Assembly (NCBI GenBank): GCA_964390495.1
Contig: CAYMIN010000008.1
Coordinates: forward strand, 103,769-167,768
DNA: 64,000 nt
From: UBA11051 sp964390495
Lineage (GTDB): Bacteria; Armatimonadota; Zipacnadia; Zipacnadales; UBA11051
Reading direction: 5' to 3'
Part shown: piece by piece, positions 1-9,906 of the stretch
How positions within the stretch are numbered: position 1 is the stretch's first letter
How the letters are laid out: the number at the start of each line of letters is the position of its first letter
The notes under the pieces: generated by a model
Told to the model about the DNA's origin: nothing
Databases searched by the model: none
What the model saw: the letters and a program-made list of their open reading frames with translations, nothing else
Made by a program: the position numbers and the translations under genes

Positions 1-1
1 A

Positions 2-907
2 ACCCCGCTCGGGGCCTTCCGTACGTCCGACGTATGCGTCGAGGACGGCGATTTTAGGCGGTATTGTGTGGTTGCCGGAGGCGATTCCCTCTATGCTTTG
101 TTCCTGGATTGGTACCGGCCAATCATCAAGCACGCTTACCGTTTCGTCCCCGGCCAGCCGCCTCAGGAAGTCCCAATTGAGGCCATACCCAACCGCGAGA
201 GCATCCTTTTGGTAGATTCTGGGCAATGCTATGGGTGTCCGAGCGAATATCGGCACTATGAGGGCCCGATCTCTCTGGTTGACGCAAATGGCTATGTGCA
301 TGCACGGGCTGTGCTGCCTGCAGATTGGGGGCTCTACGGCAGCCCACTGCGCAGCATCAAGGACACTGGCGAGCGGTTCCTGGTCGCCTTGAAGGGCGCC
401 GAAGTATCTCACTGGCCGCGTCACGAAAGCTATCTTGAGAAGATGCTGCTGATGGAGATTAAGCACGGGGTCAAAGAGCACGAGCCGGCGGCGTGCACAC
501 TGTTCGTCTCGGCCACAGAGCCGATCTTGCAGCTCTTGCCTGCGCTCGAACCCGAACGGGCCGAGATTATGGATATCGCGTTTCTGGGGGATTCAATCTA
601 CGGTCGCCTGGCTGTGAAGAAGGTGACCAGATATAGGTTCATCAGGGAGCGCGAAAAGCTCTCTTGCATTGAGCTTTGGGCGTACCGGAACGGGCATGGA
701 GCGGCCTTGGTTGATCTGATCGCCTGGTACGCTGGGCCGCACCAGCATTTCCACTACTGGACAGATACCTACGGGGCGATTCACGAGACGATAATCCAGC
801 GCAAGGGCCACTGGAATCCTCATTGGCAACTGGTGCCGGTCCCCTCAGGACCGGAGTGGTTCCTGTATGCCCGCGAGGACGGTATCTGGCAGGTGAAGCT
901 GCCGTGA
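2..907 (+). CDS. Hypothetical protein, 5' end outside the window
   Basis: The frame is open from base 2 with no stop. A GTG at 68 could start a 279-aa product, but the codons before it also read as plausible protein and no Shine-Dalgarno precedes the GTG, so the gene probably begins left of the window. No family is recognised. The visible part is soluble, without a signal peptide or membrane helix, and rich in aromatic residues; near the end it has the motif HQHFHYW. The stop lies 6 nt before the next gene on the same strand, so it may be cotranscribed with the deacetylase. The function cannot be assigned. Confidence 0.6.
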   Translation, partial: TPLGAFRTSDVCVEDGDFRRYCVVAGGDSLYALFLDWYRPIIKHAYRFVPGQPPQEVPIEAIPNRESILLVDSGQCYGCPSEYRHYEGPISLVDANGYVHARAVLPADWGLYGSPLRSIKDTGERFLVALKGAEVSHWPRHESYLEKMLLMEIKHGVKEHEPAACTLFVSATEPILQLLPALEPERAEIMDIAFLGDSIYGRLAVKKVTRYRFIREREKLSCIELWAYRNGHGAALVDLIAWYAGPHQHFHYWTDTYGAIHETIIQRKGHWNPHWQLVPVPSGPEWFLYAREDGIWQVKLP

Positions 908-913
908 CTGCGC

Positions 914-2866
914 ATGGCTAGCGCCTTGGGAGAACATTCATCCGCCAGGTGGCTGCTGGGCATGGCGGCCTGTTTGCTGGGTGCCCTGTGGCTGCTGCCG
1001 GCGTCCCCGGCTAGCGGCGCCTCGGCGCTGACTGAGGGTGGCCGGCTGCTCACCGCCGGCAAGTACACCGAGGCCGAGGCGATTTTCCGCGAGGCCGACC
1101 AGCAGGATGCTCAGTGCGCGGTGGCCCGGGCCGGTCGCGGCGCCGCGCTGCTGTTCAACGGCGATGCCGAGGCCGCCGACGAGGCTTTTACCGAAGCGCT
1201 GGCGCTGGACCCCAACTGCGTCTCGGCGCTGTTGGGCCGGGGCGCGGCCCAGTACTACCAGCGGCGCATCCAGGACGCCATGGCCTCATATCGCCAGGCG
1301 CTTGCCTATGACACGCCGTATCGGCCGCAGATCCGCGCCTGTGTCGCCCATCTGGCCTGCACGGCCGGCTTCTATCGCGCCGCCGAGATGGAGAGCCAGA
1401 GCGCCCTGGCGGCTGATGAGGACTGCGAGCTTGCCTGCCAGGTCTTGGCCGCGGCTTGCCTGGCCCAGCAGCGCCCGGCGCCGGCCCTGAAGGCCCTGAC
1501 CCAGCCGCTCGGCGAGACCGCCGCCGCCTACCCCGGACTGACGGCCCAGTCGCCGATCTTCGCCCCCGTCACGGCCTACTATGCCGATCATGGGCTTGAC
1601 GAGAGTGTGCGTTTGGCGGCTCTGGCCCACGTGGGGGTACACTCCACGGCGCAGGTGGCGCAGTATATCCAGCCCGCGCCGGTGGAGTTGGGACCTGAGA
1701 ATGCCCACGGATTGCAGATCCAGTGGCCCAAGCCTGGTGCTCGTGTCAGTGGCGCCATCGAGGTCAGCGTCGCCGCCCCGGCCGACCTACAGATAGACTA
1801 TATCACCCTGCTGCTCGACAACCGCTTCGTGGGTATCAGCAACAGCCAGCCATACCGGGTTTATGTGGACACCCGTCTGGGCGACGAGGGCCTCCAGCAG
1901 CTCCGCTGTGAGGCCTACGGGCCGGACGGAAAGATTGTTGCGGAGGCTTCGCTGCTGATTACTGTAATCAATGGCAGCCGCACGCTGATGGCGGAGGAGC
2001 TAGCGGCTCGGGCCGAGCTCGGTCTGTTCCTGCAGCACTGCCTGCTGCTGCGCGCCGATCCGCTGTTACGGTCCCAGCTTTGTGGCCGGGCTTTGGAGAT
2101 GGCCGGGCGGATGCCGGAGGCGTTGGCTGCCTATGAGTACGGTTTCTCCTACAATCCCCAGCTCCCTAGTCTGCGCGCTGATCTGCTCTTGGCCTACCAC
2201 CAGCTAGGCCTGCTGCAGGACCGCCCGCAGGAGATTCACCGCCTTAGCACCGGCGGCCGACGCATCGCTTTGACCTTTGATGACGGCCCGCACCCGGTGC
2301 TGACGCCGGTGATACTTGACCTGCTCGACCGCTACCATGCCAAGGCCACCTTCATGCTGGTCGGCAAGCAGGCTGAGACCTATCCCGAGCTGGTCCGGCT
2401 GATCGTCGAGCGGGGCCATGAACTGGGCAATCACTCTTACAGCCATCGCAATCTCACCCGCCTCAGCCAGCTTGAGATCGAGCGCGAGCTGGTGATGACA
2501 CGCCAGGTCATTCGCCGTGCCTGTGGCGAGTTCGTGACCCTGTTCCGTCCGCCGGGCGGCCATTACAACGCCTGCGTGCGCCAGGCCGCCCAGATTACCG
2601 GCTTCACCACCGTCTTCTGGAACGAGAACATCGGCAGTTACAAGGGCCGCCCTGCTGATGAAATCTGCCAGTCAATGCTTACCAAAATCGGCCATAGCAA
2701 CATCATCCTCCTTCACAACGGCTATGACGAGACTCCTGAGGTTCTGCCCCTGCTGCTGCCCGAGCTGCACCAGCGCGGCTATCGCATGGACACGGTATCG
2801 GCCCTGACTTCGCATCAGCCATTCTCGCTCAGCGACCTGGCGGCTAGCGCGCCGGTGGGGTGGTAG
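914..2866 (+). CDS. TPR and Ig-like domain polysaccharide deacetylase (NodB homology)
   Basis: This is an exported metal-dependent deacetylase of the carbohydrate esterase 4 type, which removes acetyl groups from amino sugars in chitin-, peptidoglycan- or exopolysaccharide-like polymers. An N-terminal hydrophobic stretch (residues 12-35) looks like a signal peptide. Tetratricopeptide-like helices follow (about 40-230), then a beta-rich Ig-like segment (about 265-352). The NodB domain begins near 450 with TFDDGPH (catalytic Asp and metal Asp), HSYSH near 507 (metal His pair) and RPPGG near 545. All key motifs are intact. The ATG at 914 lies 6 nt after the upstream stop. The next gene begins at or over this stop, so the two are probably coupled. 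The substrate is not indicated. Confidence 0.88.
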   Translation: MASALGEHSSARWLLGMAACLLGALWLLPASPASGASALTEGGRLLTAGKYTEAEAIFREADQQDAQCAVARAGRGAALLFNGDAEAADEAFTEALALDPNCVSALLGRGAAQYYQRRIQDAMASYRQALAYDTPYRPQIRACVAHLACTAGFYRAAEMESQSALAADEDCELACQVLAAACLAQQRPAPALKALTQPLGETAAAYPGLTAQSPIFAPVTAYYADHGLDESVRLAALAHVGVHSTAQVAQYIQPAPVELGPENAHGLQIQWPKPGARVSGAIEVSVAAPADLQIDYITLLLDNRFVGISNSQPYRVYVDTRLGDEGLQQLRCEAYGPDGKIVAEASLLITVINGSRTLMAEELAARAELGLFLQHCLLLRADPLLRSQLCGRALEMAGRMPEALAAYEYGFSYNPQLPSLRADLLLAYHQLGLLQDRPQEIHRLSTGGRRIALTFDDGPHPVLTPVILDLLDRYHAKATFMLVGKQAETYPELVRLIVERGHELGNHSYSHRNLTRLSQLEIERELVMTRQVIRRACGEFVTLFRPPGGHYNACVRQAAQITGFTTVFWNENIGSYKGRPADEICQSMLTKIGHSNIILLHNGYDETPEVLPLLLPELHQRGYRMDTVSALTSHQPFSLSDLAASAPVGW

Positions 2867-2877
2867 CTGCCTTGAGA

Positions 2878-5598
2878 ATGCCTCAGCCGACCTTGTCATT
2901 TTTCTTCGCGTCAGCGCTTCTCATCGGCCTGCTGCTTGCCGCTTGGGGGCAGGCTGCAGCCGCGCCCGCTCTCGACCCGGTATTCGTCAACTACCTGGCT
3001 CAGCTCGATTACAACCACGCCCAGTTCGTTGATGCCGGTGTCATAGATTTCTCCTATCTCCATGGCCGTGAGGCGGGCCGGCGCGGCTTCCTATTCACCG
3101 GCACCGACGGCCATTTCTATTTCGAGGACGGCACTCGGGGCAGATTCTGGGGCCTGAATGTCGCCAAAGATTCGGTCTTTCAGCCACCGGAGCGCATTGA
3201 CCAGGCCGTCGCCGCCATCTCCCGGGCCGGCTTCAACCTCGTCCGCATCCATCATATTGACGGCGTGGAGGGGCTGCTGCCTCTGGAGCGTGCCGGTGAT
3301 CCCCAGCGCCTTGACCCCGAGAAGCTCGACTGTGTTGACTACTGGATATTCCGGCTGAAGCAGGCCGGCATCTATGTCTATCTCGACTTGCTCGATTTCC
3401 GGACCTTCAGCGAGACCGAGGGTGTTACCAATGCCGCTGCGCTGGGCCGTGCCGCCAAGCCTTACGCCGTCTTCGACAATACCCTCATCGAGCTGCAGCA
3501 GCAGTATGCCCGCCGGCTGCTCATCGAGCACGTCAATCCCTACACCGGTCTGACCTACGCCCAGGACCCGGCCATCGCCATGATCGAGATCTGCGACGAA
3601 AACGGCCTCTACTTCGCCCGCAAGCGCTGGGGCGATCTGGTCGAGCCGTACCGCAGCCAACTGCGCCGCCAGTTCAACCAGTGGCTGATCGAGCGCTACG
3701 GCGACACCCCGACCTTGGCCGAGGCCTGGACTGATGTCGAGGGCCATGAGGGGCTGCTGGCCGGCGAAAGCCTGGAGGAAGGCACGGTCTGGCTGTTCCC
3801 GGAGGCCGGGATGCCGGCCAAGTTCCCGGCGGCCCAGGCCGGCGAGAGTCAGCGCCTGCAGCGTGGCCGTGCCGCCGACCGCCGCCTGTTCATCAACAGC
3901 GTACATGCCGAGTATCTGCGCCGCCTCAGCACCTATCTGCGCCGTCGTGGCGTCCAGGTCCCGATCACGGCCGTGCTCGACTTCAACCACGTCGCCGACA
4001 TGCGCACCGTGGCTGACCAGCTCGATTTCATCGGCACCAATTTCTACTACGACCATCCCTCCTGGCGCGCCGGCAACGAGTGGCATCTGCCGGCCTTCCA
4101 TGAGGACCTCAATCCGCTGGCTGATACCCGCACCGAGACCTTCATCCCTCGCACGCTGGTCAGTCGCGTATGGGGCCGCGCCTCGGTAGTGCGCGAATGG
4201 AACGTGTGCTGGCCGAATCGTCACCGCGCTGCCGGTATGGTCGAGGCCGCCGCCTACAGCGCCCTCCAGGACCTCGACGCGGTGATACTCTTCACCTATG
4301 ACCTGCTCGATGCCAAGCACCGCGTGGAGTTTTTTGATGTCCGCCGCGATCCCACGCGCTGGGGCCTGATGGGACTTTGCGCTCGTATCTTCCTGCAGGG
4401 CGACCTGCGACCGGCTCGCTACCGCGTCGCGATGGGCTTCTCCAAAGTGGACAGCTTCTATCCCACCTGGCAGCCGATGCCCACGGAGGCCTACAAGCTG
4501 GGATGGGTCTGTGGATTCCACACGCTCTTTTTCGACGAGAAGGCTCCCGCCGGCGGTCCGGACTTGCTGATGGCCTCGGGCCGCTCCGCCGGCGGCGTCT
4601 ATGACCGCGACAATACGCTCATCTGCAGCAACTGGGACGCCGAGGACCTGCTCGACCACCAGCGCGACCAAAGCCTCGAGCACAAGAGCGGCTATCAGGT
4701 CGCGACCGTTCCCGGAGATTATGTTTATTACACCTTCGGCGGCACCATGTTCTCCGCCGGCCACAAGGACCGCTTGCAGACCGATCCCGCCTTCCTGGTG
4801 GCGGATGTCAAGGCCCAGGACTTGCGCCCTATCGGCATTGATGCCGCCGGCGAAGGCTGTGTCGGCTTTCGCGATGTGCGCCGCAACAATTATGTATTCC
4901 GACGGCTCACGGCTCATCAGAAGCTGCGGGTGGCGCTGGATGCCCTCGGCCAGATCTTCGGCGCACCCATTTCCCACGATTACGTCAACACCGGTGTGTA
5001 CAGGTCCGATACTGGCCAGATTACTCGCGACCTCAACGCCGGCTTGCTGAGGGTTGATGCCCCTTGTTTGCACGCGGTGGCGGGCGCTCTCAGCAACTCC
5101 GCCGGGGCCAAGACTTCGCAGTTGCAGGTGACCACTGCCTCCCCAACCGGCGCGGTTATCTGGGCAAGTCTTGACGGCAAGTCGCCTACGGCGTCGCAGC
5201 ATTGGGTACTCAAGATGGCGACGGTGGCGGCCAATACCGGCCAGAGCATGAGGCTGCATTACTCGAACGCTGAGAAGACCGTCTATGTGCTGGAGCAGCT
5301 GGGTGACGCGCCGATTACGACGCTGGCGGAGAAGACCTCGCGGCCCACGGTGGTATCCCTGGCCGGGCGCGAGGTCTTGCGCATCTATCTGCAAAACGGC
5401 ACCTGGGAGTTGGTCTATGAGCAGAGCCGCTATTACCTCTCATGCGACACCGCCGGTGTGCAGGTGGAGCTCCCCGGCTTAGGGCCGACGGTCAGCGTGG
5501 CTGCGGTAACTGATGGTGCGCCCGCATCGCCGCAGTCACAGCCTCAGCCCTTCGCCTATCCGCAGGCCTTCACCTTAGTACTGGTAACTCGCCCTTGA
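2878..5598 (+). CDS. Secreted glycoside hydrolase-like protein (TIM-barrel, GH5-like)
   Basis: A large exported protein (about 906 aa) with a hydrophobic leader ending in AQAAAAP-like residues. The first two thirds resemble a cellulase-type TIM barrel: FWGLNVAK, GFNLVRIHH, a candidate acid/base Glu in IEICDENG (about residue 237) and a candidate nucleophile Glu in VREWNVCW (about 439). The last third is beta-rich and may be accessory. Assignment to a GH family is inference; the residues fit clan GH-A in general but no single family is certain. The frame opens at a GTG at 2860 that overlaps the upstream stop; TTG 2872 and ATG 2878 are alternatives. No start has a good Shine-Dalgarno, so translational coupling is likely. 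Confidence 0.75.
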   Translation: MPQPTLSFFFASALLIGLLLAAWGQAAAAPALDPVFVNYLAQLDYNHAQFVDAGVIDFSYLHGREAGRRGFLFTGTDGHFYFEDGTRGRFWGLNVAKDSVFQPPERIDQAVAAISRAGFNLVRIHHIDGVEGLLPLERAGDPQRLDPEKLDCVDYWIFRLKQAGIYVYLDLLDFRTFSETEGVTNAAALGRAAKPYAVFDNTLIELQQQYARRLLIEHVNPYTGLTYAQDPAIAMIEICDENGLYFARKRWGDLVEPYRSQLRRQFNQWLIERYGDTPTLAEAWTDVEGHEGLLAGESLEEGTVWLFPEAGMPAKFPAAQAGESQRLQRGRAADRRLFINSVHAEYLRRLSTYLRRRGVQVPITAVLDFNHVADMRTVADQLDFIGTNFYYDHPSWRAGNEWHLPAFHEDLNPLADTRTETFIPRTLVSRVWGRASVVREWNVCWPNRHRAAGMVEAAAYSALQDLDAVILFTYDLLDAKHRVEFFDVRRDPTRWGLMGLCARIFLQGDLRPARYRVAMGFSKVDSFYPTWQPMPTEAYKLGWVCGFHTLFFDEKAPAGGPDLLMASGRSAGGVYDRDNTLICSNWDAEDLLDHQRDQSLEHKSGYQVATVPGDYVYYTFGGTMFSAGHKDRLQTDPAFLVADVKAQDLRPIGIDAAGEGCVGFRDVRRNNYVFRRLTAHQKLRVALDALGQIFGAPISHDYVNTGVYRSDTGQITRDLNAGLLRVDAPCLHAVAGALSNSAGAKTSQLQVTTASPTGAVIWASLDGKSPTASQHWVLKMATVAANTGQSMRLHYSNAEKTVYVLEQLGDAPITTLAEKTSRPTVVSLAGREVLRIYLQNGTWELVYEQSRYYLSCDTAGVQVELPGLGPTVSVAAVTDGAPASPQSQPQPFAYPQAFTLVLVTRP

Positions 5599-5676
5599 GA
5601 TTCTTGCAGGAAGCCGCCTGTCGGAAGATGAAATGGAGGCTGCACCAGGTAGTTCGCAATGTGCAGGGAGGACGCC

Positions 5677-7086
5677 ATGTCAGACTCGCGGTTCGACAAT
5701 GTATCGCCGCTGGACTTCCGCTACTACGGTCCCGATGACCGGCTTCGGGCCATGCTGGACCCTTACGTGACCGAGCGGGGTCGCGTCCATAGCGAGGCAA
5801 TGGTCGAGGCGGCCGCGGTCGCAGTCCTGGCCCGTCGCGGCGTCTGTTCGCAGGCCGTGGCCGATGAGGTTGCCGCCGCTGCCGAGGCCGTCTCAGCGGA
5901 GGCCGTGGCCCATGAGGAGGCGCGCATTCATCACAATATCCGCGCTCTGGTCAACGTCCTGCGCAGCCAGGTCAGCGATGCAGCCAAGCCCTACGTGCAC
6001 CTCTGCCTGACCAGCTTTGATGTGATTGACACGGCGGTGGCGTGGCGGCTGCAGCAGGCGGCTTACCGGGGGATACTTCCACAACTGGCCGAGCTTCAGC
6101 GCGTGCTGCTAGACCTGGCCCGCCGCGAGGCCGACCGTCTTCAGATCGGTCGCACCCACGGCCAGCATGCCGTCCCGATTACCTTCGGCTTCGCCCTGGT
6201 CGGCTTTGTCAGCCGGCTGGGCGGGCGGATCGAGGCAATTAAGGCGGCCGCCGACAACCTCTGCGGCAAAATCAGCGGAGCCGTCGGCGCCTACAATGCC
6301 AGCGCCTTGTTTTTCGATGACCCGGATGCGTTCGAAGCCGAGGTCTTAGCCGAGTTGGGCCTCAAAGCCTCGCCCAGTTCCACGCAGATAGTCGAGCCGG
6401 AGCCGGTGGCTGATTACTATCATGCGCTGATCTCCACTTTCGGCGTCCTGGCCGATCTGGCTGATGACATGCGCCACTTGCAGCGCACCGAGATCGCCGA
6501 GGTGGGGGAGAAGTTTGAGGCCGAGCAGGTTGGCTCCTCGACCATGCCGCACAAGCGCAATCCCTGGAACTTCGAGAATGTCAAGAGCATGTGGAAGGCC
6601 TTTATGCCCCGGATGGTCACGGTCTATGCCGACCAGCTCTCCGAGCACCAGCGCGATTTGAGCAATTCGGCTTCCTCGCGCTTCAATCCGGAGATAATCG
6701 TGGCCCTGGCCAACAGTGTCCAGCGGCTGAGAGGAATCATGTCGAAGCTGGTCACTGACGAAGCGCGGATGGCGCGGAACTTCGCGATGACTTCGGGGAT
6801 GGTGGCCGCTGAGCCGGCGTACATTCTGCTGGCGGCGCACGGTCATCCCGACGCTCACGAGACGATGCGCAAGCTGACCTTACAGGCTCAGGCCAGCGGC
6901 CGGCCGTTGTGGGACCTGCTTTGCGAAGACGAGGCCTTGGCTCCTTACCTGCAGCAGTTGACCGAGGCGCAGCGGGCGATCTTGCAGGACCCGGCGGCCT
7001 ACACGGGGATTGCGGCCGACAAGACCAGGGCCCTGTGCGACGACTACGAGCGCCGCTTAGCGGTACTGATGGACGAGCTAGAATGA
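5677..7086 (+). CDS. purB: Adenylosuccinate lyase
   Basis: Fumarase/aspartase-superfamily lyase acting twice in purine biosynthesis: it splits SAICAR to AICAR and adenylosuccinate to AMP, releasing fumarate. The family signature SSTMPHKRNPW lies near residue 287 and carries the flexible catalytic loop. TSFDVIDTA near the N-terminal third and RTHGQHAVP are the other conserved regions. The product is 469 aa, normal for the family. I choose ATG 5677 because AGGGAGG stands just before it; the in-frame ATG at 5659 has no such site. It follows the secreted hydrolase by about 80 nt and precedes a repeat-filled gap, so it is likely a single-gene unit. Confidence 0.95.
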   Translation: MSDSRFDNVSPLDFRYYGPDDRLRAMLDPYVTERGRVHSEAMVEAAAVAVLARRGVCSQAVADEVAAAAEAVSAEAVAHEEARIHHNIRALVNVLRSQVSDAAKPYVHLCLTSFDVIDTAVAWRLQQAAYRGILPQLAELQRVLLDLARREADRLQIGRTHGQHAVPITFGFALVGFVSRLGGRIEAIKAAADNLCGKISGAVGAYNASALFFDDPDAFEAEVLAELGLKASPSSTQIVEPEPVADYYHALISTFGVLADLADDMRHLQRTEIAEVGEKFEAEQVGSSTMPHKRNPWNFENVKSMWKAFMPRMVTVYADQLSEHQRDLSNSASSRFNPEIIVALANSVQRLRGIMSKLVTDEARMARNFAMTSGMVAAEPAYILLAAHGHPDAHETMRKLTLQAQASGRPLWDLLCEDEALAPYLQQLTEAQRAILQDPAAYTGIAADKTRALCDDYERRLAVLMDELE

Positions 7087-7530
7087 CAAGACTGTTGCGT
7101 AGCGCTACGCGGCCGGCGACTGTGATGGCGAGTCCAGTCAGACCTATAATCCATAATCGCAGCGGTCGGGTGTTTGGCCCACCTATCCCCCTTTTGCTTC
7201 CCCCTTCCCGGGTACCCACGCCAAAGGCGTGGGTGAGGAAGGGGGTTAGGGGGTTAGGAAACATAATTGCGTGGGTCGGGCAAGCCGAAAGGCAACGTCT
7301 CAGCCTTTTGGCGCGTAGGTCGGGCTTTCCAGCCCGACGCCGTTGCCTTTGAGTCGTTTGGAGGGGCCGCATACGAGGCGGAAGCTTAGCTTCCGCCGAG
7401 AATCCGGCCCAGCCGTTGTCGTTGTCCCCTCTCCCTGGGAGAGGGCCAGGGTGAGGGCCGCCGTTGCCCCGTCGCTTGCGCCCGATTGCAGACATAGTCA
7501 TACCTAATCCCCTCAACAGGGAGGTGGCCC
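7087..7530. repeat. Intergenic region built of palindromic repeats
   Basis: This 444-nt gap holds no convincing gene. From left to right it contains a family-A element (about 7178-7256: a CCCCCTTCCC arm, an inner CCACGCC/GGCGTGG hairpin and a GGAAGGGGG arm followed by TTAGG), a family-B hairpin GTCGGGCTTTCCAGCCCGAC (7319-7338), a block shared with 13882-13921 (7389-7418, TTCCGCCGAGAATCCGGCCC) and a family-C element CTCTCCCTGGGAGAG (7430-7444). The same families recur at 9541-9735, 16980-17115, 19796-19850 and 26577-26712. Confidence 0.75.
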
Positions 7531-9048
7531 GTGTCACTGCTAGGCCTTGACATCGGCAGCACCGGCGTAAAGGCGGTCGCCTTCGATCCCCAGGGCGCGA
7601 TCGTGGCCCAGGCCTACCGTGAGTATCCGGCGCAGTACCCTAGGCCTGGCTGGATTGAGTTGGACCCCGCCCAGGTCTGGGATGCTATCTTGGCCGTGCT
7701 CAACGAGATTGCCGCGAGCACCGCCGGCGATCCGGCCCAGGCCTTGTGCATGTCCACGATGGGGGAGGCGATCACCCCAATTGACGCCGACGGGGAGTAC
7801 CTATACAACACCATCATGTCGGCTGACGGGCGCGCGCTGTCGCAGGCCAAGTCATGGCGCGAAACGCTAGGGGCCGAGCGCGTTTTCGAGATCACCGGCA
7901 TGCCGCTGCACCCTAGCTTCTCGATCAACAAGCTGATGTGGCTGCGCGAAAACCAGGCGCAGGTCCACCGGTGCGTCAGCAAGTACCTGATGTGGCCGGA
8001 CCTGGTGACTTTCAAGCTGGGCTTGCCGCCGCGGATTGACTACAGCCTGGCCGGGCGCACGATGGCGCTCGACATCAGGAAGAAGCAGTGGTCGCCGGAG
8101 ATGCTGGAGGTCGCAGGCATAGATATGGAGCTGCTGGCCGAGCCGATCGCTCCGGGCGAGGTAATCGGCCCACTCGGCTCTCGGGGGGCCGAGCTGACCG
8201 GTTTGCCGGCGGAGTGTCTGGTGGTCGCCGGCGGCCACGATCAGCCGATGAATGCTCTCGGCGGCGGAGTCATCCGTCAGGGCCAGGCGGTTGACGGCAT
8301 GGGCACCGTCGAGTGCGTCACCACCGCCTTCGAGGAGCCGATGCTCACCGCGCCGATGCGCAAGTGGAACTACTGCTGCTATCCACACGTGGTCGCGGGC
8401 ATGTATGTCACCCTCGGCTATAATTACACTTCCGGCCGTCTGCTGCGCTGGTATCGGGACAATTTTGCCCTCTACGAGACCGCCCAGGCCCAGCGGGAAA
8501 GAGTTGACGTCTATGATGTAATCGTCTCCGATCTTCCCGCCGCGCCCACCGGCGTGCTGGTACTGCCTTACCTGGCCGGCTCCGGCACGCCCTATCTGGA
8601 CCCTGAGGCCAGCGGCGCCTTTCTGGGATTGACCTTAGCCGCCGATCGCAAGACCGTGGTCAAGGCGATTCTCGAAGGCACCTGTTACGAGCTGAATCTG
8701 AACCTAATTCGGATGGCCGAGGGCGGCGTCAATATCGGCCGATTGCGGGCCACCGGTGGCGGCAGCAAAAGCCCGCTGTGGCTCCAGATCAAGGCTGACA
8801 TCACCGGCCGCGAGGTCGTCACCCTCAATGTCAGTGAGAGCGGCTGTCTGGCCGGGGCGATGCTGGGCGGCGTGGCGGCCGGCGTCTATCGTGATTTGCA
8901 GCAGGCCGTCGCCGGCCTTGTCGAGGAGCAGGATACTTACCAGCCGGACCCCGCCAGGCATCGGCAGTACCAGCAGCTTTTCGCGATCTACAAAAACGCG
9001 TGGCCGGCAATCGCCGAGCTGGCCCACAAGCTTCGCCGGCAGGAGTGA
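7531..9048 (+). CDS. FGGY-family carbohydrate kinase (xylulokinase-like)
   Basis: ATP-dependent sugar kinase with the two-domain actin-like fold. The N-terminal phosphate loop LGLDIGSTGVKA is at residues 4-15. GGHDQPMNALGGG (from about 233) holds the conserved sugar-binding/catalytic Asp region, and ATGGGSKSPLWLQI is the C-terminal FGGY signature. At 505 aa it has the usual length. GTG 7531 is preceded by CAGGGAGG at ideal spacing. D-xylulose is the commonest substrate of this subgroup, but the window offers no isomerase or pentose regulator, so the sugar is unknown. The small EamA transporter starts 12 nt downstream and may be cotranscribed, suggesting that it could move the substrate or a related metabolite. 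Confidence 0.88.
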   Translation: MSLLGLDIGSTGVKAVAFDPQGAIVAQAYREYPAQYPRPGWIELDPAQVWDAILAVLNEIAASTAGDPAQALCMSTMGEAITPIDADGEYLYNTIMSADGRALSQAKSWRETLGAERVFEITGMPLHPSFSINKLMWLRENQAQVHRCVSKYLMWPDLVTFKLGLPPRIDYSLAGRTMALDIRKKQWSPEMLEVAGIDMELLAEPIAPGEVIGPLGSRGAELTGLPAECLVVAGGHDQPMNALGGGVIRQGQAVDGMGTVECVTTAFEEPMLTAPMRKWNYCCYPHVVAGMYVTLGYNYTSGRLLRWYRDNFALYETAQAQRERVDVYDVIVSDLPAAPTGVLVLPYLAGSGTPYLDPEASGAFLGLTLAADRKTVVKAILEGTCYELNLNLIRMAEGGVNIGRLRATGGGSKSPLWLQIKADITGREVVTLNVSESGCLAGAMLGGVAAGVYRDLQQAVAGLVEEQDTYQPDPARHRQYQQLFAIYKNAWPAIAELAHKLRRQE

Positions 9049-9060
9049 GTGTAACTCACA

Positions 9061-9519
9061 ATGAGTCCTGAGGTTATCATCGCAGCACTAATCAGTCTGG
9101 TTCTCTGGGGCGTCGGTGGAGTCTTCGACAAGCTGGCGCTCAATGCCATGCGCGGGCTCTCGCCGGTGACTGCGGTGATGGCGCGGATGCCTTTTGCCGT
9201 GCTGGTTGTCGGCATTGCGGGTTGGTACATGGGCATGTGGGATGATCTGCAGCGGATGGCCCCGATGACCTTTATCTATTTGGCCGCCAGTGCGCTGCTG
9301 GCAGCGGTGTTAGGGCAGGCGGCCTATTTCTTTGCAGCCGGCGGCGGCGAGATCTCCAAGGTGGTCGTCTTCACCTCCGCATGGCCTCTGGTGACGGTAT
9401 TTGTAGCGGCGGCCTGGCTAGGGGAGAGTCTGGCCTGGCAGAAGCTGCTGGGAACTGCCTTGGTCATCAGCGGCCTGATGGTCCTCGCTATCCCCGGCAA
9501 GCCCAGAGAAAAATCATAA
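9061..9519 (+). CDS. Half-size EamA/DMT-superfamily transporter
   Basis: A 152-aa integral membrane protein with about five hydrophobic segments and a single EamA repeat. The core motif WGVGGVFDKLALN sits in the first helix, and VVVFTSAWPLVTV plus WLGESLAWQKLLG mark the second half. Most DMT exporters carry two such repeats; a single-repeat protein must dimerise or pair with another protein. A paralogue lies 387 bp downstream (9907-10353). The ATG follows the kinase stop closely. The 15-nt palindrome GTGAGTGTAACTCAC spans the stop codon and spacer (9045-9059) and could tune coupling. The substrate is unknown. Confidence 0.82.
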   Translation: MSPEVIIAALISLVLWGVGGVFDKLALNAMRGLSPVTAVMARMPFAVLVVGIAGWYMGMWDDLQRMAPMTFIYLAASALLAAVLGQAAYFFAAGGGEISKVVVFTSAWPLVTVFVAAAWLGESLAWQKLLGTALVISGLMVLAIPGKPREKS

Positions 9520-9906
9520 CTACTCACCGAACCCCGTTTTGATTCCCCCTTCCCGGGTACCCACGCCGAAGGCGTGGGTGAGGAAGGGGGCTAGGCGGTT
9601 AGGCCGCATTATTCATGAACGCGTAGGTCGGGCATCTCTAGCTTGCATTGTTCGCGAAGGCGTAGGTCGGGCTTTCTAGCCCGACGCCGTTACCAGTCAC
9701 GGACCAGCCAGGCTAGAAAGCCTGGCCTACGTGGGGTTGCACTGTGTCATTTTCGAGATATTTTAGGAAAGGGCGCTGTGCGGCTGGCAATGGCCTTTGC
9801 CGGCAGTTTCGCCTCATCTGCGATGGTCTTCGTGAATAGTGCGGGTTAGGCCAAGCCACAACACCTCTGCCAACGGCGTTGTCTGCGGGCCTGAAGGGAT
9901 CAAGCC
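9520..9906. repeat. Intergenic repeats between the two EamA genes
   Basis: No gene is visible. 9541-9600 is a second family-A element, nearly identical to 7198-7256 in both arms and inner hairpin. 9664-9692 is a family-B hairpin (GGGCTTTCTAGCCC). 9701-9731 is a related inverted copy (CCAGGCTAGAAAGCCTGG), and a decayed partial copy lies at 9620-9640. The rest, 9740-9906, shows nothing but the weak leader of the next gene (GAAGGGAT before TTG 9907). Confidence 0.7.

Noticed and set aside
3091..5394. 767-codon open frame on the minus strand
   Set aside because: It lies wholly inside the secreted hydrolase gene, is rich in Gly/Ala/Arg/Gln without family motifs, and is a codon-bias shadow of GC-rich DNA.
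9620..9850. Small gene between the EamA paralogues
   Set aside because: The 68-codon frame is made of repeat DNA and has no homology.
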